Assembly: GCF_031432975.1 (NCBI RefSeq) | Contig: NZ_CP133838.1 | Location: forward strand, 3,906,001-3,970,000 | DNA length: 64,000 bases | Reading direction: 5' to 3' | DNA from: Buttiauxella selenatireducens | GTDB lineage: Bacteria; Pseudomonadota; Gammaproteobacteria; Enterobacterales; Enterobacteriaceae | Part shown: piece by piece, positions 1-8,062 of the stretch | How positions within the stretch are numbered: the first letter of the stretch is position 1 | How the letters are laid out: the number at the start of each line of letters is the position of its first letter | Notes under the pieces: generated by a model | Database searches by the model: none | Seen by the model: the letters and a program-made list of their open reading frames with translations, nothing else | What the model was told of the DNA's origin: nothing | Translations under genes and position numbers: made by a program

Positions 1-1
1 C

Positions 2-1543
2 TACACATACGATCAAGTTCTTAATCTTCATAAAAAACAATGGAATGGGATTTGGTTTCGCATTGTCAGAAACTTTTTCTGGTCAGCCACTGCCGGTCAA
101 TTTGACCTTATTATTGGCAATCCGCCTTGGGTTCGTTGGTCAAAGCTTCCAGACCTCTATCGTGAACGAGTAAAACCAACTTGCGAAGATTACGGTATTT
201 TCTCAAAAACTAAGCGCCATGGCGGAAATGAGCTCGATATTTCAGCCATGATTACTTATACCGTATCAGATAAATGGCTGAAAAACGGCGGTAAACTTGC
301 GTTCGTGATAACAGGATCATTATTTAAAAACCCATCATCAGCTGGGTTCAGGACATTCAAGCTTGAGCCAAAACGTAGTGATTCGTTGCATCTACAACCA
401 CTCTCAGTGGATGACATGAAAGCTCTGAAGCCCTTCGAAGACGCAAGCAATCATACGACTATAGCTATCTTCCAAAAGACACCGACCGAAGCTAAATACC
501 CTGTGACCTACCAGGTCTGGAAAGCTTGTGCTGGTGCGAAACGAGCTATTAAATCAAATCAATCACTTGACGTAGTGCTAACCCAAATACAATCGGAACA
601 AAAAGAGGCTTTTCCCGTTGAGGAACCGGGATCACCTTGGGCAATTCTAACACCAGGAAGATTTGCATCGATTAAGTATTTGTCTCGCCAATGCTCATGG
701 ACTAAAGGCCGTAAAGGGATCACAACTGATCTCAACGGGGTTTATTTTGTACCCGTCTTACAGAGCAACGGCAGTTTGGTTCAGATTCAAAGCCGTCCTG
801 AAGCTGGTCGTAAAAATATCGGTCCTCAGAGACAAGCGTGGATTGAACCTGATCTGCTCTATCCACTTATTAAAGGAGCCGGGGATTTTGAAGAATGCTA
901 TCTAAAACTAGATGCCCCAACCAATACTACTGAACGGCTTTATACTTTCGTCCCAAATACTGGCATATCATACTCAGATTATGCCGCAGCGGACAATGAA
1001 TTATATTCACCGAAACTAAAGAAGACAGCGGCTTGGTTTAAATCATATCAATTAATATTGCTTGACCGTTCAACATATCGGCTACAGATGAAAGGAGCAC
1101 CTTTTCACGCAATTTATAATGTTGGGGAATATACATTTAAGCCATGGAAAGTAATTTGGCCTGAAATGGCATCGTCATTCTATGCTGCGGTTGCAGGCGA
1201 AGCTGAAGTACCCATCGTTGGTACTCGTCCGTACATTCCTGACCACAAAGTTTACTTTGCCTCTTTTGATGATAAAGAAACTGCATGCTTTTTGTGCGGT
1301 TTACTAAACTCCTCTACGGTACAGGAATGGATTAACGCACATAACGTTTCAATTCAAATTGCCGATATCTTCAAGCATTTAGACCTCCCCAAGTATGATC
1401 CTTTAAATAAAGATCACAATAGAATGATTGAACTGGTTATGGCAGCTCATAGCGAACATAATAAATCATCACGCAAGAAATTGATTATAGAGATAAAATC
1501 CATATCTGATTTGCTGCTAACCGCATGGAGTAATACGTTTTAA
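2..1543 (+). CDS. N6-adenine DNA methyltransferase, 3' part only
   Basis: The reading frame is open from the left edge, so the gene starts outside the window and the visible part encodes about 513 residues. Near the start of the visible part is the N6-adenine methyltransferase catalytic motif IV, NPPW (bases 119-130), preceded by the typical hydrophobic strand FDLIIG. The S-adenosylmethionine-binding motif I must lie upstream and cannot be seen. The C-terminal half is consistent with a target-recognition region, with LNS-type segments around bases 1300-1320 as in Type IIG-like or BREX-like methylases. The methylase would modify adenine in DNA, as part of restriction-modification or a related defence system. 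A strong terminator follows, so it is transcribed separately from the next gene. The sequence is A+T-rich compared with the core genes further right. The subtype is not determinable here. Confidence 0.8.
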   Translation, partial: YTYDQVLNLHKKQWNGIWFRIVRNFFWSATAGQFDLIIGNPPWVRWSKLPDLYRERVKPTCEDYGIFSKTKRHGGNELDISAMITYTVSDKWLKNGGKLAFVITGSLFKNPSSAGFRTFKLEPKRSDSLHLQPLSVDDMKALKPFEDASNHTTIAIFQKTPTEAKYPVTYQVWKACAGAKRAIKSNQSLDVVLTQIQSEQKEAFPVEEPGSPWAILTPGRFASIKYLSRQCSWTKGRKGITTDLNGVYFVPVLQSNGSLVQIQSRPEAGRKNIGPQRQAWIEPDLLYPLIKGAGDFEECYLKLDAPTNTTERLYTFVPNTGISYSDYAAADNELYSPKLKKTAAWFKSYQLILLDRSTYRLQMKGAPFHAIYNVGEYTFKPWKVIWPEMASSFYAAVAGEAEVPIVGTRPYIPDHKVYFASFDDKETACFLCGLLNSSTVQEWINAHNVSIQIADIFKHLDLPKYDPLNKDHNRMIELVMAAHSEHNKSSRKKLIIEIKSISDLLLTAWSNTF

Positions 1544-1591
1544 CTGGTTAATCTGCCAAAACGTAGAAATTTAGCCACTATCATTTTCTCT

Positions 1592-1624
1592 AATCACCTG
1601 CTCTAAAGCGCAGGTGATTTTTTA
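1592..1624 (+). terminator. Rho-independent terminator after the methyltransferase gene
   Basis: A perfect 10-bp stem (AATCACCTGC pairing with GCAGGTGATT, loop of 8) is followed directly by a run of T. It lies 48 bp after the methylase stop codon and separates that gene from the next one. Confidence 0.85.
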
Positions 1625-1795
1625 CTATGCTTATTTGACTTGAGGCTCGTCTCATGAAAAACGTTAACATTTAAAGTTATCGTCTTGTCGTTACGAAATT
1701 TTTGGCTTACGGATCACACGAATCATAATTATCAAAGCGTATACTCTGAGTTGTAACCACATAAGAGATAAGTATAAGTTTAACAAGGATTCATT

Positions 1796-4408
1796 ATGCT
1801 CCGAGCTGAATTTTTGCGCTTTTTGCAGACATTAAACACCGTAGGCATACCAAACGAAGTTCGAAAAATTGCGAATTTGGTATTGGCAAACCTAGATGCA
1901 ATAGAACCATTAGGTACTAACCAAGGGCAACGGGTTAAGCGTGTAGTAGCTCTAGCGCAAACTAACTGGGATTCACTTAGTTCAGAAATCCAACCACTAC
2001 CTGAGCAGAATACAGAACTCGTTTCCTCTATCAGTCGGCTCAAAAGTTTGTCTGTTGGACCATTCAGAGGTTTTTCTCGACAGGAGGATTTTGATCTTGA
2101 TGCTCGCTTAGTTTTGATTTATGGGCCTAACGGTACTGGAAAATCCAGCTTTTGCGAAGCTCTTGAATATAAATTATTGGGGAGCGTTGCTGAGGCTGAA
2201 AGTAAACGCTTTCGTAATCAGAATGAGTATTTTAAAAATGCGCATGTTAATGACTTTACAATGCCAGAGGTTATTGGAGTAGGAGATCAAGGGCAGGAAG
2301 TTTCTATTGAAAGCAATGAAGCTTTATATCGTTTTTGTTTTGTTGAAAAGAACCGCATTGATAATTTTTCCAGAATTGCAGCACTAGCCCCATCAAGGCA
2401 AACTGAACTCATTTCGACGCTATTTGGATTGGATTTATTTAATGATTTCGTACGGAATTTTACGGCTGAAATTGATTCTAAATATATTGATCTTACTGGA
2501 ATAAAAGCTGCCCAACTAAAGGATAAACGCCTGACACTCTCAGGTGCTAATCAGCAGCTGGAAGCAAACAATGCTGAGTTACAAAAATTAGTTTCCGAGG
2601 AACAAACTTTAGCCACCCAATATCGTGAAGGTATAACCTTCCAACAAATGATTATTGAGATAAAAGGCGACGAGCAAAACAATGGTATCATCCAAAAACT
2701 TGAAGCAGAATTACAAACCCCGATAGGTAATAAAAGTAGCTTGACCTATATTGCATTACAAGAAGTAAGTGGCTTAATCATAAGTAACCTTACAGAATTG
2801 AATACAAAGCAGCAACAACTAGCTGCTGTAAGTCAGCAAGTTTCGTTCAAGAATTTATATAACGCAATTGTTCAACTACAACCAGACAGTCCTGAGCATT
2901 GCCCTGCATGCCATACTCAGCTAACACAAACACAAATAAACCCGTACACTCATGCAAATGAAGAATTGGTTAAACTTGAATTTTTAGCGACTCTGCAAGA
3001 GTCAATGTCACAGTTAGAACAAAAAATAATACAATTGATGCAGACTGTTTCGCAAATAATAAGTACCTGCTGCCATTGTCTTCCTCAAAGAAATATTCTT
3101 GAAAGTTATCTAACGCCCAGTGGAGGCACTTTGTGGAATGCTCTACAACAACAATTACAGGATGGTTCTACCCCATGGCAACATTTGGAGTCTCAGGTTA
3201 AACTCCTAGAAGAATCAGATAAGAAAATAGATGAAACAGCTCAAATACGTGAGGCCAAACAAATAGCACTTGGGAAGCTACGTGAGTTAGATCGTAAAAT
3301 AATAGTGCTACAGACAAGGAGAAATACTGCGCAACAAGTCATAGAATCGGCACAACAATTAATTAATAGTTTTTATACTAAAAATATGCAACTTATCGCC
3401 GATGTTGCACTGGAAGATGCAATTGTAAGAAAAAACTGTTTGATCTCAGGTTCGTACTCCCGATTTGTAGCAACTCTAAATGCCTATAAAGAGAGATTAC
3501 CTCAACAACTCGTCGCCAATCTTGGAGACAACGTTGTTACGCTGTACAATGCATTCAATCGAAACGATCTCCCTAGAGAGAAATTGTCTACGATCAAATT
3601 ACCATTGATACAAAATCAGCGGCTTGAAGTTTCATTCCAAAATAACCCTGAACAATACTTTGATGCATTACATGTTCTTAGTGAAGGGCATGTTCGCTGT
3701 ATCGGCTTAGCTATTTTATTAGCAAAAAATATTAATGAACGATGCCCTCTTTTGATATTTGATGATCCAGTTAATGCCATTGATGATGATCATCGCGAGT
3801 CGATCAGAAGAACCTTATTTGAAGATGTTTTTTTTGCAGAAAAACAGATTATTCTAGCTTGCCATGGTGAAGAGTTTTTCAAAGATATTCATAACTTACT
3901 ACCTGCTCAAGTTGCTGCACAATCAAGATCTTTCAGTTTCTTACCTCGCCTGGACGAGTCACATATTCGTGTTGATTTTAATTGTTCTCCGCGAAATTAT
4001 ATTATCGCAGCCCGAGGACATTTTGAGCGAAATGAGATCAGAGAAGCATTGGCTAAAAGTAGGCAGTCTCTAGAATCACTCATGAAAACAAAAGTTTGGC
4101 GCTATGTTAATAGATATGGAGATGGCAATCTTAGTCTAAAATTACGCTCATATACATCACCAATAGAGCTACGTAACCTATCAGAGCAAATTAAGAAACA
4201 GATTAACAAGGCAGATTTTAGCGATCCAAATAAAAATGAGGTATTTTCCCCAATTGATGCGTTGCTTGGACTAAATGGTGACTCACGCGAATGGCGTTAT
4301 CTTAATAAAGGGACGCATGAAGAAAATGACAGAGCCGAATTCGACAGAGCGACTGTATCCACTATGATTTCGGCTTTAGAAAACCTAGATCAGGCTATTG
4401 CTGGGTAG
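1796..4408 (+). CDS. SMC/Rad50-like ATPase with zinc-hook-like CxxC and C-terminal HEPN-type domain (RloC-like architecture)
   Basis: 870 aa. Residues 1-85 form a helical N-terminal region. Walker A GPNGTGKS is at 110-117. A long Gln/Glu-rich helical, probably coiled-coil section runs from about 240 to 520 and carries CPAC at 369-372, placed like the zinc hook of Rad50; a second Cys cluster (CCHC) lies at 425-428. An ABC-type signature-like segment (LSEGH) starts at 628 and Walker B with following acid (LLIFDDP) at 652-658. After the ATPase head, residues 735-870 look like a HEPN domain: an opening helix rich in Ala/Arg/Leu (about 738-763) and R834-x6-H841 (RYLNKGTH), the R-x4-6-H pattern of HEPN RNases. 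This combination is that of RloC/PrrC-type anticodon nucleases, in which the ATPase head controls an RNase. I infer a phage-defence or translation-arrest effector. Homology to RloC itself is not shown. AAGGA lies just before the start codon. Confidence 0.75.
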   Translation: MLRAEFLRFLQTLNTVGIPNEVRKIANLVLANLDAIEPLGTNQGQRVKRVVALAQTNWDSLSSEIQPLPEQNTELVSSISRLKSLSVGPFRGFSRQEDFDLDARLVLIYGPNGTGKSSFCEALEYKLLGSVAEAESKRFRNQNEYFKNAHVNDFTMPEVIGVGDQGQEVSIESNEALYRFCFVEKNRIDNFSRIAALAPSRQTELISTLFGLDLFNDFVRNFTAEIDSKYIDLTGIKAAQLKDKRLTLSGANQQLEANNAELQKLVSEEQTLATQYREGITFQQMIIEIKGDEQNNGIIQKLEAELQTPIGNKSSLTYIALQEVSGLIISNLTELNTKQQQLAAVSQQVSFKNLYNAIVQLQPDSPEHCPACHTQLTQTQINPYTHANEELVKLEFLATLQESMSQLEQKIIQLMQTVSQIISTCCHCLPQRNILESYLTPSGGTLWNALQQQLQDGSTPWQHLESQVKLLEESDKKIDETAQIREAKQIALGKLRELDRKIIVLQTRRNTAQQVIESAQQLINSFYTKNMQLIADVALEDAIVRKNCLISGSYSRFVATLNAYKERLPQQLVANLGDNVVTLYNAFNRNDLPREKLSTIKLPLIQNQRLEVSFQNNPEQYFDALHVLSEGHVRCIGLAILLAKNINERCPLLIFDDPVNAIDDDHRESIRRTLFEDVFFAEKQIILACHGEEFFKDIHNLLPAQVAAQSRSFSFLPRLDESHIRVDFNCSPRNYIIAARGHFERNEIREALAKSRQSLESLMKTKVWRYVNRYGDGNLSLKLRSYTSPIELRNLSEQIKKQINKADFSDPNKNEVFSPIDALLGLNGDSREWRYLNKGTHEENDRAEFDRATVSTMISALENLDQAIAG

Positions 4409-4734
4409 CAATTAATAAATTTCGAAATTTAGTTGTAACAAATACATACGAATTTGTTGTGTGTTATAGCAGAGAATGGCCTTACACAAAAAAGGTTATT
4501 CTCTGTAAGAAAAGTAGTGCTGGTGCATAGGCAGTGATTTCCATCGTACTTGCCGCCTGAGGTAAGATAATTTATCCAAATAGCCTTGGTTCAAAAATAT
4601 ATACAGCATTTTTCTTTATGTCCCTAGCATGTCGATAGTTGTTTCTTGTTACATTAAATCAAATGGTTAATCTAGAACGACTGAAAACTGACCGTTATGA
4701 TTCCCTTTACATAGAGCGAATAAGGGATTGAAAA
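4409..4734. other. Intergenic A+T-rich stretch
   Basis: Between the ATPase gene and the small secretion-related module. I see no convincing gene, RNA or strong hairpin. It presumably carries the promoter of the downstream module; AGGGA lies shortly before the start at 4735. Confidence 0.5.
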
Positions 4735-5199
4735 ATGGATACAGTAGAGGAGCTCAACGGAACGTATTTCTATGCGGGAAAATCCAATCTAACCGCTGCT
4801 GAACTTCTGTTCATGGTTTTTTGTGAAAACACTGCAAGCCAATTTGGTATTGGCGTTGCTGATTTTGGGGCTGTAATAGCGTTAGTATCAGGCCGTAACA
4901 ATCTTTGGACAAGAGCAAAGCCCATAAACGCCACGAAAGGGACCTCTTATGCCTCCAAAGCGGCACGAGCACTATTCAAAAAGACAAAGTTCCCTTTTGG
5001 CATTTCATTACCGACATGGCTTGGCGGCTACACTCCGTGGACAGCAAGACGAGTTATGGTTCGTAATATCGCTCCGTTTGTAGGACGTTCAATTCCACTT
5101 ATTGGTGAGATAATTCTTGCCTCAGATGTAACGCAAATCTCCTACCGGACCATACGTGACTACAACACTATAGCCAGAGGAAACGATAAGCTATGGTAG
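4735..5199 (+). CDS. Hydrophobic 154-aa protein of a Hcp-linked module, unknown function
   Basis: 154 aa; I cannot assign a named family. Two long hydrophobic stretches are visible, around residues 22-55 and 120-138, separated by a basic segment rich in Lys, Arg and Thr. There is no signal peptide and no obvious enzymatic motif. Its stop codon overlaps the next start by 7 bp, so translation is probably coupled to the DUF1493 gene, and hcp follows. Small membrane-active proteins beside orphan hcp genes are often type VI secretion effectors, so a membrane-targeting effector is my inference, with the neighbour as candidate immunity or accessory protein. A cell-envelope accessory protein is an equally open alternative. 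Confidence 0.6.
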   Translation: MDTVEELNGTYFYAGKSNLTAAELLFMVFCENTASQFGIGVADFGAVIALVSGRNNLWTRAKPINATKGTSYASKAARALFKKTKFPFGISLPTWLGGYTPWTARRVMVRNIAPFVGRSIPLIGEIILASDVTQISYRTIRDYNTIARGNDKLW

Positions 5200-5519
5200 A
5201 TAGTATCGAGCAGAGAGTTTACGAGTTTGTTCGGCCTTACGCTGGTGTCTATCTATTCAACATCAAAAAGATAGAACTAACCCCTGACACTGATTTTGAC
5301 ACTGATTTGAGCCTTGATGAGCTCGAAGTTGAAGATCTGATGAACGATTTCTTTGAAAAATTCAATGTTGAAAGAGGTAATTTCAACATTGAAACCTATT
5401 ATCCCAATGTTCCTTTTTCATGGAATCCGCTCAAGAAAACGGAACCTGTACCAGTTCCAGATTTCACTATCGGCATGCTGATCGAGTCAGCAAAAGCTGG
5501 GAAATGGTTGTTCGATTAA
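5193..5519 (+). CDS. DUF1493 family protein
   Basis: 108 aa, acidic. The C-terminal block ending in PDFTIGMLIESAKAGKW and the central FFEKFNVE/FNIETYYP pattern are characteristic of the DUF1493 family, small enterobacterial proteins with an acyl-carrier-protein-like size and helical layout. The phosphopantetheine-type DSL serine is not evident; the equivalent acidic region reads DTDLSLDELE. It starts inside the end of the preceding gene and is followed 22 bp later by hcp, so the three are likely one operon. An immunity or adaptor role for the preceding hydrophobic protein is inferred from position only. Confidence 0.75.
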   Translation: MVDSIEQRVYEFVRPYAGVYLFNIKKIELTPDTDFDTDLSLDELEVEDLMNDFFEKFNVERGNFNIETYYPNVPFSWNPLKKTEPVPVPDFTIGMLIESAKAGKWLFD

Positions 5520-5541
5520 TCAGAAGCAAGGAGCTTTTAAA

Positions 5542-6027
5542 ATGGCTGTACCTGTTCACTTATTTTTGACTGATGATGGCGGCGCAACGATCCGTGGTTC
5601 TTCCGATGTTGCAGACCGCGAAGGTAGCATAGAGTTACGAGGTCTGTACCACAGTTTAGCTATTCCCACCGATGCAGCAACAGGGAAAGTTACTGGTACA
5701 CGCCAGCATTCACCTTTCCAGTTTACTAAAGAGCTAGACAGCTCCTCTCCGTATCTCTTCAAAGCTGCCGCTACGGGCCAGACACTCAAATCTGCTGAAT
5801 TTCGTTTCTACCACATCAATGATGCAGGGCAAGAAGTGGAATATTACCGGATCACATTGGAAAATGTGAGAGTGATCTGCGTCAGCCCTGTAATGCACGA
5901 TACACGTGGTTGTCCCGGTACTGGTCACATGGAAGAAGTTGCTATGAATTACGAGAAGATCACCCATCTGTATAAAGATGGTAATTTGTTAGCTCATGAT
6001 GCATGGAATGAACGCCCCACTGCCTAA
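5542..6027 (+). CDS. hcp: Hcp, type VI secretion tube protein (orphan copy)
   Basis: 161 aa, the usual length for enterobacterial Hcp/TssD. The N-terminus MAVPVHLFLTDDGGATIRG and the internal TGTRQHSPF, ATGQTLKSAEF and NDAGQEVEYY segments are hallmark Hcp sequences. Hcp forms hexameric rings that stack into the secreted inner tube of the type VI secretion system and can carry small effectors in the ring lumen. No other T6SS structural gene lies in the window, so this is an orphan copy that would depend on an apparatus encoded elsewhere. AAGGAG lies 8 bp before the start. It closes the three-gene module and is followed by a terminator. Confidence 0.93.
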   Translation: MAVPVHLFLTDDGGATIRGSSDVADREGSIELRGLYHSLAIPTDAATGKVTGTRQHSPFQFTKELDSSSPYLFKAAATGQTLKSAEFRFYHINDAGQEVEYYRITLENVRVICVSPVMHDTRGCPGTGHMEEVAMNYEKITHLYKDGNLLAHDAWNERPTA

Positions 6028-6031
6028 CAAT

Positions 6032-6058
6032 ACAGGGGTTAAACGCCCCTGTTATTAT
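6032..6058 (+). terminator. Terminator after hcp
   Basis: A 7-bp stem (ACAGGGG with CCCCTGT, loop of 7) is followed by a T-rich stretch. It begins 5 bp after the hcp stop codon. Confidence 0.75.
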
Positions 6059-6170
6059 TAATATAACCATTTAATTCGTTATAAGTTTTTATAAAGCAAG
6101 TGAGTTTTTCTACTTTACTTTTAATATCTCGCAGAAAAATACAATATTATAAACAATGCGACTTAAAATA

Positions 6171-6200
6171 TAATACCACCCTATTTAGAGGGTGGTATTA
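6171..6200 (-). terminator. Perfect 12-bp hairpin, terminator of a truncated minus-strand gene
   Basis: TAATACCACCCT pairs perfectly with AGGGTGGTATTA around a 6-base loop. On the minus strand it is followed by TATATTTTAAG. It lies 25 bp beyond the stop codon of the minus-strand gene remnant at 6225-6383, so it is best read as that gene's original terminator. Confidence 0.65.
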
Positions 6201-6224
6201 TATGCTTTCACAGAATTAAAGTGT

Positions 6225-6383
6225 TTACTGACTCAACGGAAAAGTCCAGTCACCTTTATTTGTTTTCACTACGATTTCAGACCACATACATTGATTGTAT
6301 TTTTCCCTAGGGGCTTCATACCAGGCCCAACCTGTATTAGTATTAGCTAACTGGCTATCAATTGGTAAAGAGAAGTCCAGTCT
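6225..6383 (-). pseudogene. C-terminal remnant of an unidentified gene cut off at the island edge
   Basis: The minus strand holds an open frame of 52 codons ending in TAA with no usable start codon. Its translation contains natural-looking protein sequence such as TGWAWYEAPREKYNQCMW and ends in WTFPLSQ. A perfect hairpin terminator follows the stop codon. The open frame ends within 15 bp of the tRNA-derived repeat that starts at 6398, so the gene appears to have lost its 5' part when the element recombined at this site. I do not recognise the family; the fragment is too short to assign. Confidence 0.5.
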
Positions 6384-6397
6384 TTACCATAGGCGCA

Positions 6398-6442
6398 CTT
6401 CTAAGCCGTAGGTCACAGGTTCGAGCCCTGTAGGGCGTACCA
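6398..6442 (+). other. Attachment-site-like 3' half of a tRNA-Arg(TCT) gene
   Basis: The segment runs from an anticodon loop CTTCTAA (anticodon TCT) through a complete T arm (ACAGG/CCTGT with loop TTCGAGC) to AGGGCGT plus ACCA. The 5' half of a tRNA is absent: the bases before the loop do not pair with the 3' anticodon stem (GCCGT would need ACGGC), and no acceptor partner ACGCCCT is found upstream. Such 3' half-tRNA copies mark the far end (attR) of islands integrated into a tRNA gene. The intact tRNA-Arg gene and the integrase are expected to the left of the window. Confidence 0.75.
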
Positions 6443-6481
6443 TTTAAATCAATGCGTTACGACAAAACCCACCGCTACACA

Positions 6482-6676
6482 TTAATTTCCCGCTATCATT
6501 CCCGCTGTCATTTGTAAATTTGCGGTCTCGCTATGCTTCATCGGTTGACTTTTGCCTCCCAAAAACCCGCCATCTTTTGTTTTATGCGGTTTGGGAAAGG
6601 TGCCATCCTTCGCCCACATCGTCCATAACGTTTTAAAGCTCTTGCCTGTCAGGCTTTCGACTTCCTTAAATTTCAT
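6482..6676 (-). pseudogene. AlpA-like helix-turn-helix protein remnant
   Basis: About 64 aa from an internal ATG (a TTG start 39 bp further upstream would add 13 residues). The segment MKFKEVESLTGKSFKTLW followed by DGTFPKPHKT fits the AlpA/excisionase-type helix-turn-helix pattern (rule: V-x-x-x-T-G-x-S ... G-x-F-P-K-P). The usual Trp-containing end of that family is replaced by an unrelated tail, so it is probably degraded. Its place 40 bp from the tRNA-derived repeat fits mobile-element debris, perhaps from another element at the same site. Confidence 0.4.
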
Positions 6677-6805
6677 GTAGTGCGCTGGCTGCTGCGAACC
6701 ATCCAGTTTGCTCAATGGTGTATTTTTTGGTTGCTCGCATATTGGTGAGCGTCCTGGAAAATACCCTGAGCAATACGCAGCAATTCAAAATTGGAGCGCG
6801 GGGCG

Positions 6806-7642
6806 CTAATCATGTAATACCGCATCCGGCGGTGGCGGTGCGACTTCATAACGTGAAGGCGATACGCCAAATAATTGGCGGAATGCATAGGTGTAAGCAG
6901 ACGTACTGCCATAACCCAGCATCAATGCAATTTCAGTCACGCTTCGCGACTGGCGCAATAAAATAATCGAATGCAGTAAACGGTGCCTCTGTTTCCAGTT
7001 GCTGAATGTAATACCCGTTTCTTTAATAAAATGCCGTGAAAAAGTCCGTGGTGACATACCCACACGCTCAGACCACTCTTCCATTAAATGAGGTAAATCC
7101 GGTGATTCACTGATTTGCTGGCACATTTCCAGCAGCGCCGGAGCCGTTGGCCAGGTAATAGCAAAACCCGCAGCCGGAAGGTCATTGAGCACATCGAGCA
7201 AGGTTGAAACTAACCGCCCTTCTTTGCCATCGGCATCATAGTACTCAGGAATAGTTTGCGTGGCATGGTGGATAAAACTGCGCGCAAAGTCAGATACCGT
7301 CACCAGCTTCAATTCAGATTTCCCGCATTTCGACTCATAATATTCTGGATCGATATCCAGGTTTTCCAGCATCACTTCACTGGCGGTGTGCACTAAATGA
7401 GGGGTGAATGGCGGGATCCACAATCCATAGCAAGCGGGAATAATGTACGAATTATTCTCCACGGAAACGTATAAGGAGCCTTCACGAGCGTAGTGAAACT
7501 GGACAAACGGATGAGAATGGAGTTCAGACTGCACATTTTCTGCCAGCGTGAACGATCTAAAAAAAACTGGCCGAGCAAGCCTGGCCCCCTCTGCATCCTT
7601 CTCTGAGCGAAACGAGTAGAGCATCTTTTTCGGTTTAGCCAT
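6806..7642 (-). CDS. AraC-family transcriptional regulator
   Basis: 278 aa. The N-terminal half is a cupin-type sensor region (HSHPFVQFHYAREG at about 42-55, then IPPFTPH). The C-terminal half holds the double helix-turn-helix of AraC proteins, with SPRTFSRHFIKETGITF and SVTEIALMLGYGSTSAYTYA followed by FRQLFGVSPSRY. This is the layout of YdeC/NimR-type regulators that act on a neighbouring divergent gene. AGGTGG lies before the chosen ATG. It faces away from the cfa-like gene across a 420-bp gap, so control of that gene or of a distant target is possible but not shown. Confidence 0.88.
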   Translation of the reverse strand: MAKPKKMLYSFRSEKDAEGARLARPVFFRSFTLAENVQSELHSHPFVQFHYAREGSLYVSVENNSYIIPACYGLWIPPFTPHLVHTASEVMLENLDIDPEYYESKCGKSELKLVTVSDFARSFIHHATQTIPEYYDADGKEGRLVSTLLDVLNDLPAAGFAITWPTAPALLEMCQQISESPDLPHLMEEWSERVGMSPRTFSRHFIKETGITFSNWKQRHRLLHSIILLRQSRSVTEIALMLGYGSTSAYTYAFRQLFGVSPSRYEVAPPPPDAVLHD

Positions 7643-8062
7643 CTATCCCACCTAAATTGACGCTTGATCGACACAACTTGGCATCCCTTCATGATACACA
7701 AACCTTGTTAGCTGCGATAATTAATTCATAACTTCAGTCAATGAATAACCAAAGATCATTAAAGTTGTAACATATGCTTATTTTAATTTGACGACGCAAT
7801 AAACCTTCTCTTTAAAACGCGAATAACCTTAATGACACCAAACTCGTTAATATTAAAAATGAGCGGAATAACCATCGCCAAAATAAAGTAACAACGTGAG
7901 TCACCTATGATCTTTTTAATGATTGATTATGAATTAATAGCAAACAAGGAAATACGTTGATGCTGCGAAAAACGTTGAACGCCAGCCACCCTTTTGACGA
8001 AATATAAACACGTTCTGATAGTCGAGTAGAAAACTGACATAAGCTTTTACTGAGGATGAGAT
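7643..8062. other. Divergent promoter region between the AraC regulator and the cfa-like gene
   Basis: A 420-bp A+T-rich gap between two genes transcribed away from each other. Both promoters must lie here. I find no gene and no clear long palindrome that would define an operator. Confidence 0.5.

Noticed and set aside
1796-4408. Naming the ATPase-HEPN gene rloC
   Set aside because: The domain layout is RloC-like, but I could not confirm RloC-specific sequence motifs by eye, so the gene symbol was left empty.
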